Source: Bacteroidota bacterium
GTDB lineage: Bacteria; Bacteroidota; Ignavibacteria; Ignavibacteriales; Melioribacteraceae
NCBI GenBank assembly: GCA_021824635.1
Contig: JAKAKD010000006.1
Coordinates: 1-41,188, forward strand
Length of the DNA stretch: 41,188 nucleotides
Direction of reading: 5' to 3'
Shown here: positions 7,663 through 16,038 of the stretch, piece after piece
How positions within the stretch are numbered: position 1 is the stretch's first letter
Layout: each line of letters opens with the position of its first letter
Translations under genes and position numbers: made by a program
Notes under the pieces: model-generated
Databases searched by the model: none
Told to the model about the DNA's origin: nothing
The model's input: only the letters and a program-made list of their open reading frames with translations

Positions 7663-9102
7663 GTGGACTCAAAAAATCAAAAATATCAGATTGCTCTCGA
7701 TAACAGAGAAGTCAAGCCGCCAAAAAGAAATCTTGGGACTGAAAAACTAAGAGTTATTTTCATTTCAGGATTTTTTTCTCTCTTATTAATTATCACTATA
7801 GTACTTACAGTTCCGTTAACGGTTCTAACATGGAGCGGATTATTTGTTTATTCATCCATCGTTTCGTTGGTTATCTTTTTGTTTATCTTATTAATCAGAT
7901 ACTTCGGCATTCTTTTCATGGCCTATTTTTACAACACAAGATATACGGTTCAAACTAAAGAGGGGTATTATCCTTTCATATCGATTATAGTCCCGGTGTT
8001 TAATGAAGGAGTTGTCTTAAGATATTCAATTGAATCGTTACTCGATATTGACTATCCGAATTATGAAATTATCATTGTAAACGATGGTTCAACCGATGAT
8101 ACTGCTGTTGTTGGTGAATCGTTAGTAGGTAATCAGAAAGGCAGAAACGGAATTATTAAAGTGTCGATGATTAACAAACCGAATGGCGGTAAAGCCAAAG
8201 CATTGAATGCCGGAATACAATATTCTGAAGCTCAATTTGTTTTGTGTATGGATGGAGATTCTCAATTAACTCCAAATTCTTTAAGAATGGCTGTAAGACA
8301 TTTTATTGATCCGGCTGTTGGAGCAGTAGCTGGTAATGTTAAAGTACAAAATAGGAAAAAAATTCTGACCGATCTTCAAGCCCTTGAATATTTAGAAGGT
8401 TTGAACATGGCACGCAGCGCACAAGGATTTATTCAAATGGTAAATATTATTCCTGGTCCCATCGGTTTATTTAGAAAGACAGCATTGAGGGATGCGGGTT
8501 TCTATTCGAGTGACACATTTGCAGAGGACGCTGATGTAACTCTTAAAATCTTAGCCCATGGTTGGAGAATTGTATATGAGCCAAATGCTATTGCTTATAC
8601 TGAAGCTCCGAGCACAATATATCAGCTATTAAAACAAAGATATAGATGGACAAGAGGAATTCTTCAAGCAATTAGAAAACATAAACGATATCTTTTCAAC
8701 CCTACTGTAAATTTTAATAATAGTCTGATTATGTGGTCAATGTTTTATGAAGCATTAATTTGGCCAGCAATGAATATCTTTGTAAATCTTTATTTCATTA
8801 TTATTGCTATCTTTTATGGGTTATCAAGTTTTATCTTTTTATGGTGGATAGGAATTGCAGTCTTAGACCTAATGGCAGCCGTATATTGTGTGGCGGCAGA
8901 AAAAGAAGAATTCAGGTTAGTACCGTACGCAATTATTTATAGAATTGTTTTTATTCTTTTAATTGATGTTACAAAAGCTATGGCTACAGTTGAAGAATTT
9001 CTTGGTGTAAGGATGACCTGGGGAAAATTAGAAAGGACTGGTTTGGGCAATTCTCCAGGGTCATCTTCCAAAACGGTCCCGGTTACGGTCGCTTCAAAAT
9101 AA
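7663..9102 (+). CDS. Processive family 2 glycosyltransferase (PgaC/BcsA-like polysaccharide synthase)
   Basis: 479 residues with a GTG start; the upstream frame is closed by TGA at 7636 and no better start exists. It is an inner-membrane GT2 synthase polymerising a nucleotide-sugar donor into a beta-linked polysaccharide while moving it across the membrane. Two membrane segments lie at ~30-52 and 57-85. The GT-A domain follows, with DGSTDD (Asp141 onward), DxD at Asp197-Asp199, the base motif AED (Asp289) and QRYRW (Q325xxRW329), all the residues of an active processive enzyme. Further membrane helices cover ~360-440. There is no PilZ domain, so this is PgaC-like rather than BcsA-like. The product sugar (GlcNAc, glucose or other) cannot be told from sequence. 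Confidence 0.88.
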   Translation: MDSKNQKYQIALDNREVKPPKRNLGTEKLRVIFISGFFSLLLIITIVLTVPLTVLTWSGLFVYSSIVSLVIFLFILLIRYFGILFMAYFYNTRYTVQTKEGYYPFISIIVPVFNEGVVLRYSIESLLDIDYPNYEIIIVNDGSTDDTAVVGESLVGNQKGRNGIIKVSMINKPNGGKAKALNAGIQYSEAQFVLCMDGDSQLTPNSLRMAVRHFIDPAVGAVAGNVKVQNRKKILTDLQALEYLEGLNMARSAQGFIQMVNIIPGPIGLFRKTALRDAGFYSSDTFAEDADVTLKILAHGWRIVYEPNAIAYTEAPSTIYQLLKQRYRWTRGILQAIRKHKRYLFNPTVNFNNSLIMWSMFYEALIWPAMNIFVNLYFIIIAIFYGLSSFIFLWWIGIAVLDLMAAVYCVAAEKEEFRLVPYAIIYRIVFILLIDVTKAMATVEEFLGVRMTWGKLERTGLGNSPGSSSKTVPVTVASK

Positions 9103-9127
9103 CAAAAAGATTTTAATAGAGGTTTTT

Positions 9128-9616
9128 ATGGAATTAATTCCAATACTTTCTCTCATAATTTTGGTTGCAACAATTTCCACATTCATACTATCTGTGGGAG
9201 CTTACATTCTTTACAAAGTAAGAGAACGTAAAGGTGTTGCAACTCAAGCCCCACAACCGGCTGCATTACCAGCTGAGCTGTTAGCTCCAGCTCCTCTTAT
9301 GTCGGAGCAGAGACTTACACCGGAGCGTAGAACATTTGATATACCGCAGCAAGAGTTTGGTTTTGAATATCAACGCCAACCTTCAAATATACCATACGAA
9401 GATTCGTCACGCGGTCCAGAATTAAGACCGACCTTTGTTGGAACATCACCACCTACATATGGTGAGAGGTATCAAAGACCAACAGGAGAATCATCTCATT
9501 TTAATGAAACGGAACGACCGGGTCAAAAGAAAAAATTTATGCGTTATACAAATGAAGGTTATGTCGATCCATCGAGTCAAGATCGCAAACAAGAGGATAA
9601 TTTGAGGTGGCGGTAA
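9128..9616 (+). CDS. Small membrane protein with disordered Pro/Gln-rich tail
   Basis: 162 residues, not recognised as a known family. One transmembrane helix (about 4-29) is followed by a basic stop-transfer segment KVRERKG, which predicts an outside N terminus and a cytoplasmic tail. The tail (about 35-162) is low-complexity, rich in Pro, Gln, Glu and Arg, and looks disordered. A Shine-Dalgarno AGAGG precedes the ATG. It sits between the glycosyltransferase (25-base gap) and the deacetylase-fold protein, whose GTG start lies inside this gene's last codons. The position and small membrane nature match PgaD or other synthase accessory subunits, but no sequence relationship is visible; the comparison rests on context only. 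Confidence 0.7.
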   Translation: MELIPILSLIILVATISTFILSVGAYILYKVRERKGVATQAPQPAALPAELLAPAPLMSEQRLTPERRTFDIPQQEFGFEYQRQPSNIPYEDSSRGPELRPTFVGTSPPTYGERYQRPTGESSHFNETERPGQKKKFMRYTNEGYVDPSSQDRKQEDNLRWR

Positions 9617-11505
9617 AAGAAGCCAAAGGGCTTAGGGTAAATTATCTTATAATTTTTCTCAGCGGGTTAGTCCTTCTAATCTCCGCCATTCTAGTTTTTC
9701 TTCTCATAGTGAAAAATATTTATGGTAATTATGAGCTGAGAGAAATTCTACCTACAAAAGAAAATTTAAAATTCCTATCAAGCGAGAAAAGAGCTAAAGT
9801 TGGAATTTTATATTCCAAATATACCGAGAATATGCTAAACCCCGGAAGCACATGGTTAAAGGACAACGTTGATACTTGGAAACAGAAGATTAAAGATGCA
9901 AAGCTTGATTATGATGTAATTTCAGACCAGACTATAGAACTCGGTGAACATTTCGATTATAAATTAATTGTGTTGCCTGGTTCTAAATCATTGAGCGATA
10001 AAGAAATAATGCAGTTGAAACGTTATGTTGAAAATGGCGGAAGTATTTTTGTTACCGGCGGACCTGCTACTTATTCTGATGAGGGGAAATGGAGAGGGTG
10101 GGATTTCTTTAAAGAAGTTTTTGGAATGAATTTTAATCGCGAAATTAAACCGGAAGAATATTATAAAGTTCATACATTACGCGGTGACCTACCTATTACC
10201 GCTCAGATTCCTACCGGATACGCATTAAAGGTTGCAACTTGGGACCGTCCGATCTATGCCGAAGTAGTAGAACCAAGAACAACACAAGTAAGTTTTTGGT
10301 ACGACTTTAGGCGGGAAGCAGGATTAGTTAGAGAAGAAATTCAAAAGAGTGCCGGCATTTCTTACGGAACTTATGGTAAAGGTAGATTTGTTTGGTACGG
10401 ATTCGAGATTAATTCAGTGATCGGTGTTCAAAAAGATTATATTTTTTTTGAGAGACTTTTTAATAATTCAGTTAATTGGTTGATTTATCAACCCACGGCA
10501 TTTGTAAAAGATTGGCCTGCTCAATATGATGCTGCATTAGTTTTAGTCCCAACTATAAAAGATCAGCCGGGAAATATTTACAATCTCACTACGATTCTTA
10601 ACAAATCTAAAACACCGGTGACATATTTTATAGATCCAACTGTAGCAATTAAAAATCCGGGTTTTGTAAAATCATTAACTAAAAACGGTGAGTTAGGTGC
10701 TATAATTGATCTAGGATATATTGAATCTCCGCAGGATACAGTAAACAAATTATTTAGTAAAGAAGTCCAGTTCTCAACATTCAAGTTTGTGACAGATACA
10801 TTAAGTAAGATCAGTGGTAAGTCTGTAAAAGCCATCATGCCTTTAAATGGTTATTATGATGATAACACATTGCAAGCTATGGCGTCTCAGAATTATGAAT
10901 TCTTAGTTACTGACTCACTTACCGACCGTTCAGTACCGGAGATTAGAGTTCGAAATAATAAACCGATAATGATCATTACAAAGACAGCCCGTGATGATTA
11001 TGAGGTTGTGCGTAATTATGGTCTGGTGAATACTAATTTTCAGCGTTATACTTATGAAGAGGATGTTGACCGTATTTTATTTGAAGGAGGGCTTTATGTT
11101 TTTAAGGTTCATACTGATTACCAATTGCAGCCACAATATTCTTCTGTAATTAGCGACATATTAAAGTATGCTGTTAATAAAAAAATGTGGATTACATCTC
11201 TAAAAGAATTGCAAGCTTGGTGGATGAAACGGCAGGGTGTTGAAGTTAGATATGAAACAAGAAGTAAGCGCCGAATTGCGGTTGAGTTCACAAATCCAAG
11301 AAATGAAAAAATTGATGAATTGGTAATTCAAGTTAACCTTAACAAAAAAGTTACAAATGTTGAAGTATCTTCAGACATTATTAATACTAAAATTCCTAAA
11401 TACAAATTGTCTAGCGAAGGGCAAACTATCTATTTCTATCTTGAAAAGATGGAAGCACATGAATCACGTTCGTTACTTGTTGATTTTGATAATGTTGAAA
11501 ATTGA
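9607..11505 (+). CDS. Membrane-anchored protein with GATase-like and degenerate NodB-like domains
   Basis: 632 residues. GTG start overlaps the previous gene by ten bases, with AGAGGA at 9592-9597 well placed. A single N-terminal membrane anchor (~12-36) leads into an alpha/beta domain (~55-290) resembling class I GATase/ThuA-like folds: AKVGILYSKY, FDYKLIVLPGSKSLSD and GGSIFVTGG. Residues ~305-540 resemble a NodB polysaccharide deacetylase barrel (YDAALVLVPTIKD, TPVTYFIDP, NGELGAIIDLG), yet the TFDD motif is LVPTIKD and the HxxxH pair is absent, so metal-dependent deacetylation is unlikely. A beta-sandwich-like tail (~545-632) ends the protein. By position it corresponds to PgaB, but it may bind or guide the polymer rather than modify it (inference). 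Confidence 0.65.
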   Translation: MAVKEAKGLRVNYLIIFLSGLVLLISAILVFLLIVKNIYGNYELREILPTKENLKFLSSEKRAKVGILYSKYTENMLNPGSTWLKDNVDTWKQKIKDAKLDYDVISDQTIELGEHFDYKLIVLPGSKSLSDKEIMQLKRYVENGGSIFVTGGPATYSDEGKWRGWDFFKEVFGMNFNREIKPEEYYKVHTLRGDLPITAQIPTGYALKVATWDRPIYAEVVEPRTTQVSFWYDFRREAGLVREEIQKSAGISYGTYGKGRFVWYGFEINSVIGVQKDYIFFERLFNNSVNWLIYQPTAFVKDWPAQYDAALVLVPTIKDQPGNIYNLTTILNKSKTPVTYFIDPTVAIKNPGFVKSLTKNGELGAIIDLGYIESPQDTVNKLFSKEVQFSTFKFVTDTLSKISGKSVKAIMPLNGYYDDNTLQAMASQNYEFLVTDSLTDRSVPEIRVRNNKPIMIITKTARDDYEVVRNYGLVNTNFQRYTYEEDVDRILFEGGLYVFKVHTDYQLQPQYSSVISDILKYAVNKKMWITSLKELQAWWMKRQGVEVRYETRSKRRIAVEFTNPRNEKIDELVIQVNLNKKVTNVEVSSDIINTKIPKYKLSSEGQTIYFYLEKMEAHESRSLLVDFDNVEN

Positions 11506-11570
11506 GTCTAATATCTCTATCAAAACTGATTCTCATTCATTAAATTATGGATCATAAAAAAAATAAATAG

Positions 11571-12818
11571 ATGAACCACTCCAAAAAAAAAATATTTAGT
11601 TATTCTATTCTGATAATATTTCTAGTCGGTTTTTTGTTCGGCTGTGTTGAATCAGTTACGGATACTCAGACGTCTACTACACCTACAATTGACTTGTTTA
11701 GTCCCAAGACAGGTGATACTGTAAAGGTGGGGCAAAATGTAGTTAATTATCAAGCTGCAGACGGCGCAAGCGGACAAGGATTATCTTATTACGAACTCTA
11801 CGTAAATAAAACATTCGTTAAAAAATATACTCAGCCAACAGATGGCAATCCTATAATCTATTTAGAAGTTGACTCTGCTCTAATTCATACAAAAATTAAT
11901 TATAGCATTAAAGTGTATAACAAAGGCGGCAAATGGAAAGAAAGTAAATTACAAGAAGATATTTATGTTAAGGACAAGATACCTCAAGCCCCGACCAATT
12001 TAGTGCTTTCTCGTTATGGCAATAATTCGGTTATTCTAAAATGGGACCCATATTTACCCAAAAATGCCGATGGTTTTGAATTGTGGAGAAGAGATGTCAT
12101 CAATGGAGTTGAAATTCCATTTAGGAAAATTAAAAACCTTCCTGTTAGCTACTTAAGCTATACAGACGGAAATTTGTCGCAGTATCAAGAATATTCCTAT
12201 TATTTAAAAGCTTATAATGAATCTGGTTCTTCTGCAAGCAATATCGTCAGCACAAGTTCGTTGCCGGACGGTCCTTGGAATCTGCAAGCCGAAGCAATTG
12301 GGGCTAGTTCAGTTCATCTTAAGTGGGTTGACTTTGCCTTAAATGAAACCGCTTTCCAGATTGAAAGAACTAATCCAACAACAAATGAGTTTAAAATTCT
12401 TAAAATAACTGAAGGTCCTAACATTACTGAATATTATGATAATTCGGTTTCTGCTAGTACAGCTTACAGCTACCGTGTTGCGTATTTTACTCAATCAACT
12501 ATGAGCTCTTATTCTAACATAGTTACTTTAACAACTTTCCATGCCGATGTTTCTGCACCATCAGAGTTGACTTCGACATTTGTTGCAGAAGGATTACAAC
12601 TTTCTTGGAAAGATAATAGTCAAAGTCTCTCTAAAGGAACAATAATTGAACGTCAGACAGGAACAAATGATTTTGTTGAGATTGGAAATGTAAGTTCTGA
12701 TAAAACTTCTTTTATTGATCGTTCTCCAGTTAGCGGAGTTACATATTATAGAGTTAGACAAATATTAGGCACAAAAACCTATACCCCATATTCAAATATT
12801 CTAAGAGTGATATTTTAG
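11571..12818 (+). CDS. Fibronectin type III repeat lipoprotein
   Basis: 415 residues. A signal segment with lipobox LFGC (Cys25) predicts a lipoprotein. An Ig-like domain (~38-138, PTIDLFSPKTGDTVKVGQ) precedes three fibronectin type III domains (~140-230, 232-325, 328-415), each with the usual start such as APTNLVLSRYGNNSVILKW and an NIV-type ending strand. No catalytic domain is present. FN3 and Ig modules on bacterial surface proteins commonly mediate carbohydrate or protein contacts. Lying between the deacetylase-fold protein (65-base gap) and the sensor kinase (5-base gap), it may tether the exported polymer at the cell surface or join the export complex. This role is inferred from context. 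Confidence 0.8.
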   Translation: MNHSKKKIFSYSILIIFLVGFLFGCVESVTDTQTSTTPTIDLFSPKTGDTVKVGQNVVNYQAADGASGQGLSYYELYVNKTFVKKYTQPTDGNPIIYLEVDSALIHTKINYSIKVYNKGGKWKESKLQEDIYVKDKIPQAPTNLVLSRYGNNSVILKWDPYLPKNADGFELWRRDVINGVEIPFRKIKNLPVSYLSYTDGNLSQYQEYSYYLKAYNESGSSASNIVSTSSLPDGPWNLQAEAIGASSVHLKWVDFALNETAFQIERTNPTTNEFKILKITEGPNITEYYDNSVSASTAYSYRVAYFTQSTMSSYSNIVTLTTFHADVSAPSELTSTFVAEGLQLSWKDNSQSLSKGTIIERQTGTNDFVEIGNVSSDKTSFIDRSPVSGVTYYRVRQILGTKTYTPYSNILRVIF

Positions 12819-12823
12819 AAAAT

Positions 12824-15800
12824 ATGACGAACAATGTTAAGACAAATACTTTACAACAAAATCTGAGCGGGACACCTTCTGTAATAATTGATAAAGGTGG
12901 AAAGATTATTGCCCTTAGTCCGGAATTCAGAAAACTTGTTCCATCATCGAATGCTCAATCGAACTTTTTTGAGCTATTTGATGAAGATAAATTACTTACT
13001 CTCCAAAGAATATTTATTGATGTAAGAAAATATGAAACGATCTCCAAGGATATAATTCAATTTGAATCCGAATTAGGTCCCTCTAATTATGAAGTTGTTA
13101 TTTCTCCAATGAGAAGTGAGAATAATATCTACTTCCTAATAAATTTCACTGATTCAACTCAAAGCAGGAAAAGTTCGGAAACTCATAAACTGTGGGTTGC
13201 CTCAACCGAACTGGAAAAAATTGTTGACAATAAAAGAATTATCTCTGTTATTAATAAAATAAAGTTAACATTTCCTTTTACTTTTATTGAGAGAGCAAAA
13301 GTTCAAAAAGAAATTAATGAACTAGACGAATATTTTTGGATTAAAGACACAGTAAGCAATTACCTTCTTGTTAACGATAAGTATGCAGATTCTCTCGGCT
13401 TCAAAACAAACCAACTAGAAAACAAGAGGGAAGAGGATTTTCTTCCAAAATATTTAACTAATCTTTATAGAACAGTTGATTCATATATTATTGATTCAAC
13501 CAATTCGGTTATTATAGACAGCAATTCTTCACCCATAACTGCTGGAACCGTTCGTAATCTTTCTATTGTACAATTTCCTCTTTGCGATTTAGACAACAAA
13601 GTAGTGGCAATAATAGGTTTTTCACAAAAATATGAACGAATGCCTGCCGAACAGAGCCAAGCTAATATTAATTACTATATGAGAGAAGTTCCTTCTGCTG
13701 TAATTTTCTTTGACAAGGAATTTAAAATCTCCGCATATACAAATGAATTTTTACGTCTCATGAGTATTAGCGAAAAAGTAGACATAATGGGAGAAGAGAT
13801 AACTAAAATATTTGAGAAAGGTTTTATACCATTTGTTGAAGAATATTTAAAAGAAGATAAATTAACTTCCGAACGGATTTACAATTACGTATTCCTAGAA
13901 AAGAAACAACTGAACGCTGAAATCCGTTTGAAAAAAATATTTGATGATAATAATGAATACTTTGGAACTAGAATTTCTTTAACACAGAATGTTGAGCGCG
14001 ATTCAGAAATTGAAGCTAAAGCGAAAATGTATGATGCGATTATTCAATATTCGCATCAGGCTATGTTCATATACGATATAGAAAATCTAAAATTTCTGGA
14101 AGTTAATGATGAAGCATTGAAATTATATGGATATAAGAGAGGCGAATTTTTGAACATGGATTTGACTGATCTTTATGCGCCTGAAGATATACAAACTATA
14201 ATTCAGTCTGGCGAAAGTAAGTCAATACCAGGGAGTTACAGCGGTCCTTGGCGCCATAAAAAGAATGATGGATCTTCTGTACTGGTAGAAATTAATAGAT
14301 CAGCTATAGATTTCAATGATAAAAAATGTCATTTAAATATTGTTCGTAATGTTTCTGAACAAGCTGAACTTAAAAAGAGAAGCCAGATACTAGAGGCAAC
14401 TTATGAATACACAAGCGACCCTATAATTATTACTGATAAAGATGGCTTCATTACAGAAATAAATGATCCGGTAACCAAACGATTGGGCTATTCTAAAAAA
14501 GATTTACAGACACGCCCTTTCATAACTTTAGTCTCTGATGATGACCGTGCAAAGATTAATAAAAATATTTTTCATTCTGGACTTCTCAAAACAGTAAATC
14601 TCGAAGTTGGATTTAAAAAACCTTCTGGAACTTTTCAAAAAGCCATGGTTATTGCTGTTCCTATCAAAGATTACAGCGGGGATATTGATTCATTCAGTTT
14701 GATAATAAAACTTATTGATGAGCCGGTTGTTTCTAAAGATGTCAAGCATTTGCAAGATGATTCCTCACAGAAAATTGATCCTCCGTTTCTATCGAATGTC
14801 TTTCATGAAATACTCACACCAATAAATGTAATTCTTGGTTTTACTCAAGAATTAGGTGATAGCATTCCAAATCCAAACGGTGAGCAGAAAGAGGCAATAG
14901 ATATAATAAAAGAGAATCAAAAACTTCTACTTCAGGTAATGGACAATGCTGTTGAGTTTTCTACATTAGAGCAGAAGTTAATTAAGTTTAGACCGGAAGA
15001 GATAAAGTTCATAGATATTATAAACGAACTGAAAGAAAATACACGTAAAACAGCGGAAGACAAAAAAGTTGAAATAGCTTACGGGAAAATATCTTCTTCG
15101 TTACAGTTAGAGACTGACAGATCGAAATTCTTATCACTCTTAAGCTTGTTTGTAAAATTCGCAATTCAAATTACAAAAGAGAATTCTGTTTATCTCTCTT
15201 CCGGAATTTATGACACTAACTATTGTGCTGTTCGAATAAAAGATACACGTAATGCAATAACGCCATACTTATTAAAAGCGCTAACGGAAATATTTTCTGA
15301 AGATGAAAATATGAGCAGAAGGAATTACGGTTTTTCTCGGTTCTCTGTTAAACTAGCGAAAAAATTAATTGATTTACTTTCTGTTCGTAAAGAAGTTATT
15401 ATGAAGGAAGGTGAACCGCAAGAATATGCTCTCGTCTTTCCTTTAAAATTTATTATTGGCGATAAAGAAAAGATGGAAGTCGAAAATGTTGTAGCGGCTA
15501 AAAAAATAGAGTCGAAACCGCAAAGTCAGCCAGTTGTGGTAAAACCACTTTCTGAAAAAAATGTTGTTGAAAAAATAATTGAAACAGAAAAAAAACAGTT
15601 CGACCTTTCTCAAATCTCTTGTTTATATCTGGAAGATCAAGTTGATTCACAAATGCTATTTAAAGTTCAGTTGAAAGATCTGAAAAGCATCGAATTTGCT
15701 CCAAGTTTTGAGAGCGCATTACCGTTGCTAAAAACTAAAAAGTTTGATTTTATTGTGATGGATATTAATCTACAGGGGGAGTATAATGGACTTGACGCTT

Positions 15801-15973
15801 TAAGAATCATTCGTAAAATGCCCGGCTATAAAGATATACCAATAATAGCATCAACAGCATATGTGCAACCAGGAGCTCGCGATAATTTTATCTCAGCCGG
15901 TTTTACTGAATTTGTCTCTAAACCATTATTACGAGACAAACTTTTGGAAGTCATTAGAATTCTATTTTCATAA
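12824..15973 (+). CDS. Multi-PAS hybrid histidine kinase with degenerate ATPase domain and C-terminal receiver
   Basis: 1049 residues, no obvious membrane helix, so probably cytoplasmic. About five PAS-like domains occupy residues ~15-110, 165-275, 285-395, 405-520 and 525-640. A HisKA-like helix pair follows with H-box FHEILTPIN (His661). The ATPase-like region (~750-880) is degraded: the N-box reads FLSLLSLFVKFAIQIT without its Asn, the G1 box DxGxG reads DTRNAI (from Asp807), and the G2 box reads YGFSRFSVKLA. A low-complexity linker leads to a receiver domain (~930-1049) that looks intact: acidic LED, phospho-acceptor Asp980 in MDINL, STAY and SKP. It probably cannot autophosphorylate and may accept phosphate from another kinase. 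Placement suggests control of the polysaccharide cluster. Confidence 0.8.
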   Translation: MTNNVKTNTLQQNLSGTPSVIIDKGGKIIALSPEFRKLVPSSNAQSNFFELFDEDKLLTLQRIFIDVRKYETISKDIIQFESELGPSNYEVVISPMRSENNIYFLINFTDSTQSRKSSETHKLWVASTELEKIVDNKRIISVINKIKLTFPFTFIERAKVQKEINELDEYFWIKDTVSNYLLVNDKYADSLGFKTNQLENKREEDFLPKYLTNLYRTVDSYIIDSTNSVIIDSNSSPITAGTVRNLSIVQFPLCDLDNKVVAIIGFSQKYERMPAEQSQANINYYMREVPSAVIFFDKEFKISAYTNEFLRLMSISEKVDIMGEEITKIFEKGFIPFVEEYLKEDKLTSERIYNYVFLEKKQLNAEIRLKKIFDDNNEYFGTRISLTQNVERDSEIEAKAKMYDAIIQYSHQAMFIYDIENLKFLEVNDEALKLYGYKRGEFLNMDLTDLYAPEDIQTIIQSGESKSIPGSYSGPWRHKKNDGSSVLVEINRSAIDFNDKKCHLNIVRNVSEQAELKKRSQILEATYEYTSDPIIITDKDGFITEINDPVTKRLGYSKKDLQTRPFITLVSDDDRAKINKNIFHSGLLKTVNLEVGFKKPSGTFQKAMVIAVPIKDYSGDIDSFSLIIKLIDEPVVSKDVKHLQDDSSQKIDPPFLSNVFHEILTPINVILGFTQELGDSIPNPNGEQKEAIDIIKENQKLLLQVMDNAVEFSTLEQKLIKFRPEEIKFIDIINELKENTRKTAEDKKVEIAYGKISSSLQLETDRSKFLSLLSLFVKFAIQITKENSVYLSSGIYDTNYCAVRIKDTRNAITPYLLKALTEIFSEDENMSRRNYGFSRFSVKLAKKLIDLLSVRKEVIMKEGEPQEYALVFPLKFIIGDKEKMEVENVVAAKKIESKPQSQPVVVKPLSEKNVVEKIIETEKKQFDLSQISCLYLEDQVDSQMLFKVQLKDLKSIEFAPSFESALPLLKTKKFDFIVMDINLQGEYNGLDALRIIRKMPGYKDIPIIASTAYVQPGARDNFISAGFTEFVSKPLLRDKLLEVIRILFS

Positions 15974-16038
15974 ATCGAATGCCATCCTAATTACTTTAAT
16001 AATTATCAATCTACTTTACTCTGTTACAAAATCAAAAA

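Noticed and set aside
7663-9102. Calling the glycosyltransferase cellulose synthase BcsA
   Set aside because: There is no PilZ domain and no BcsB or BcsZ neighbour; the length and domain layout are closer to PgaC.
15988-16005. TAATTA-CTTTAA-TAATTA hairpin between the convergent kinase and transporter genes
   Set aside because: The stem is six AT pairs with no following T-run; too weak to call a terminator.
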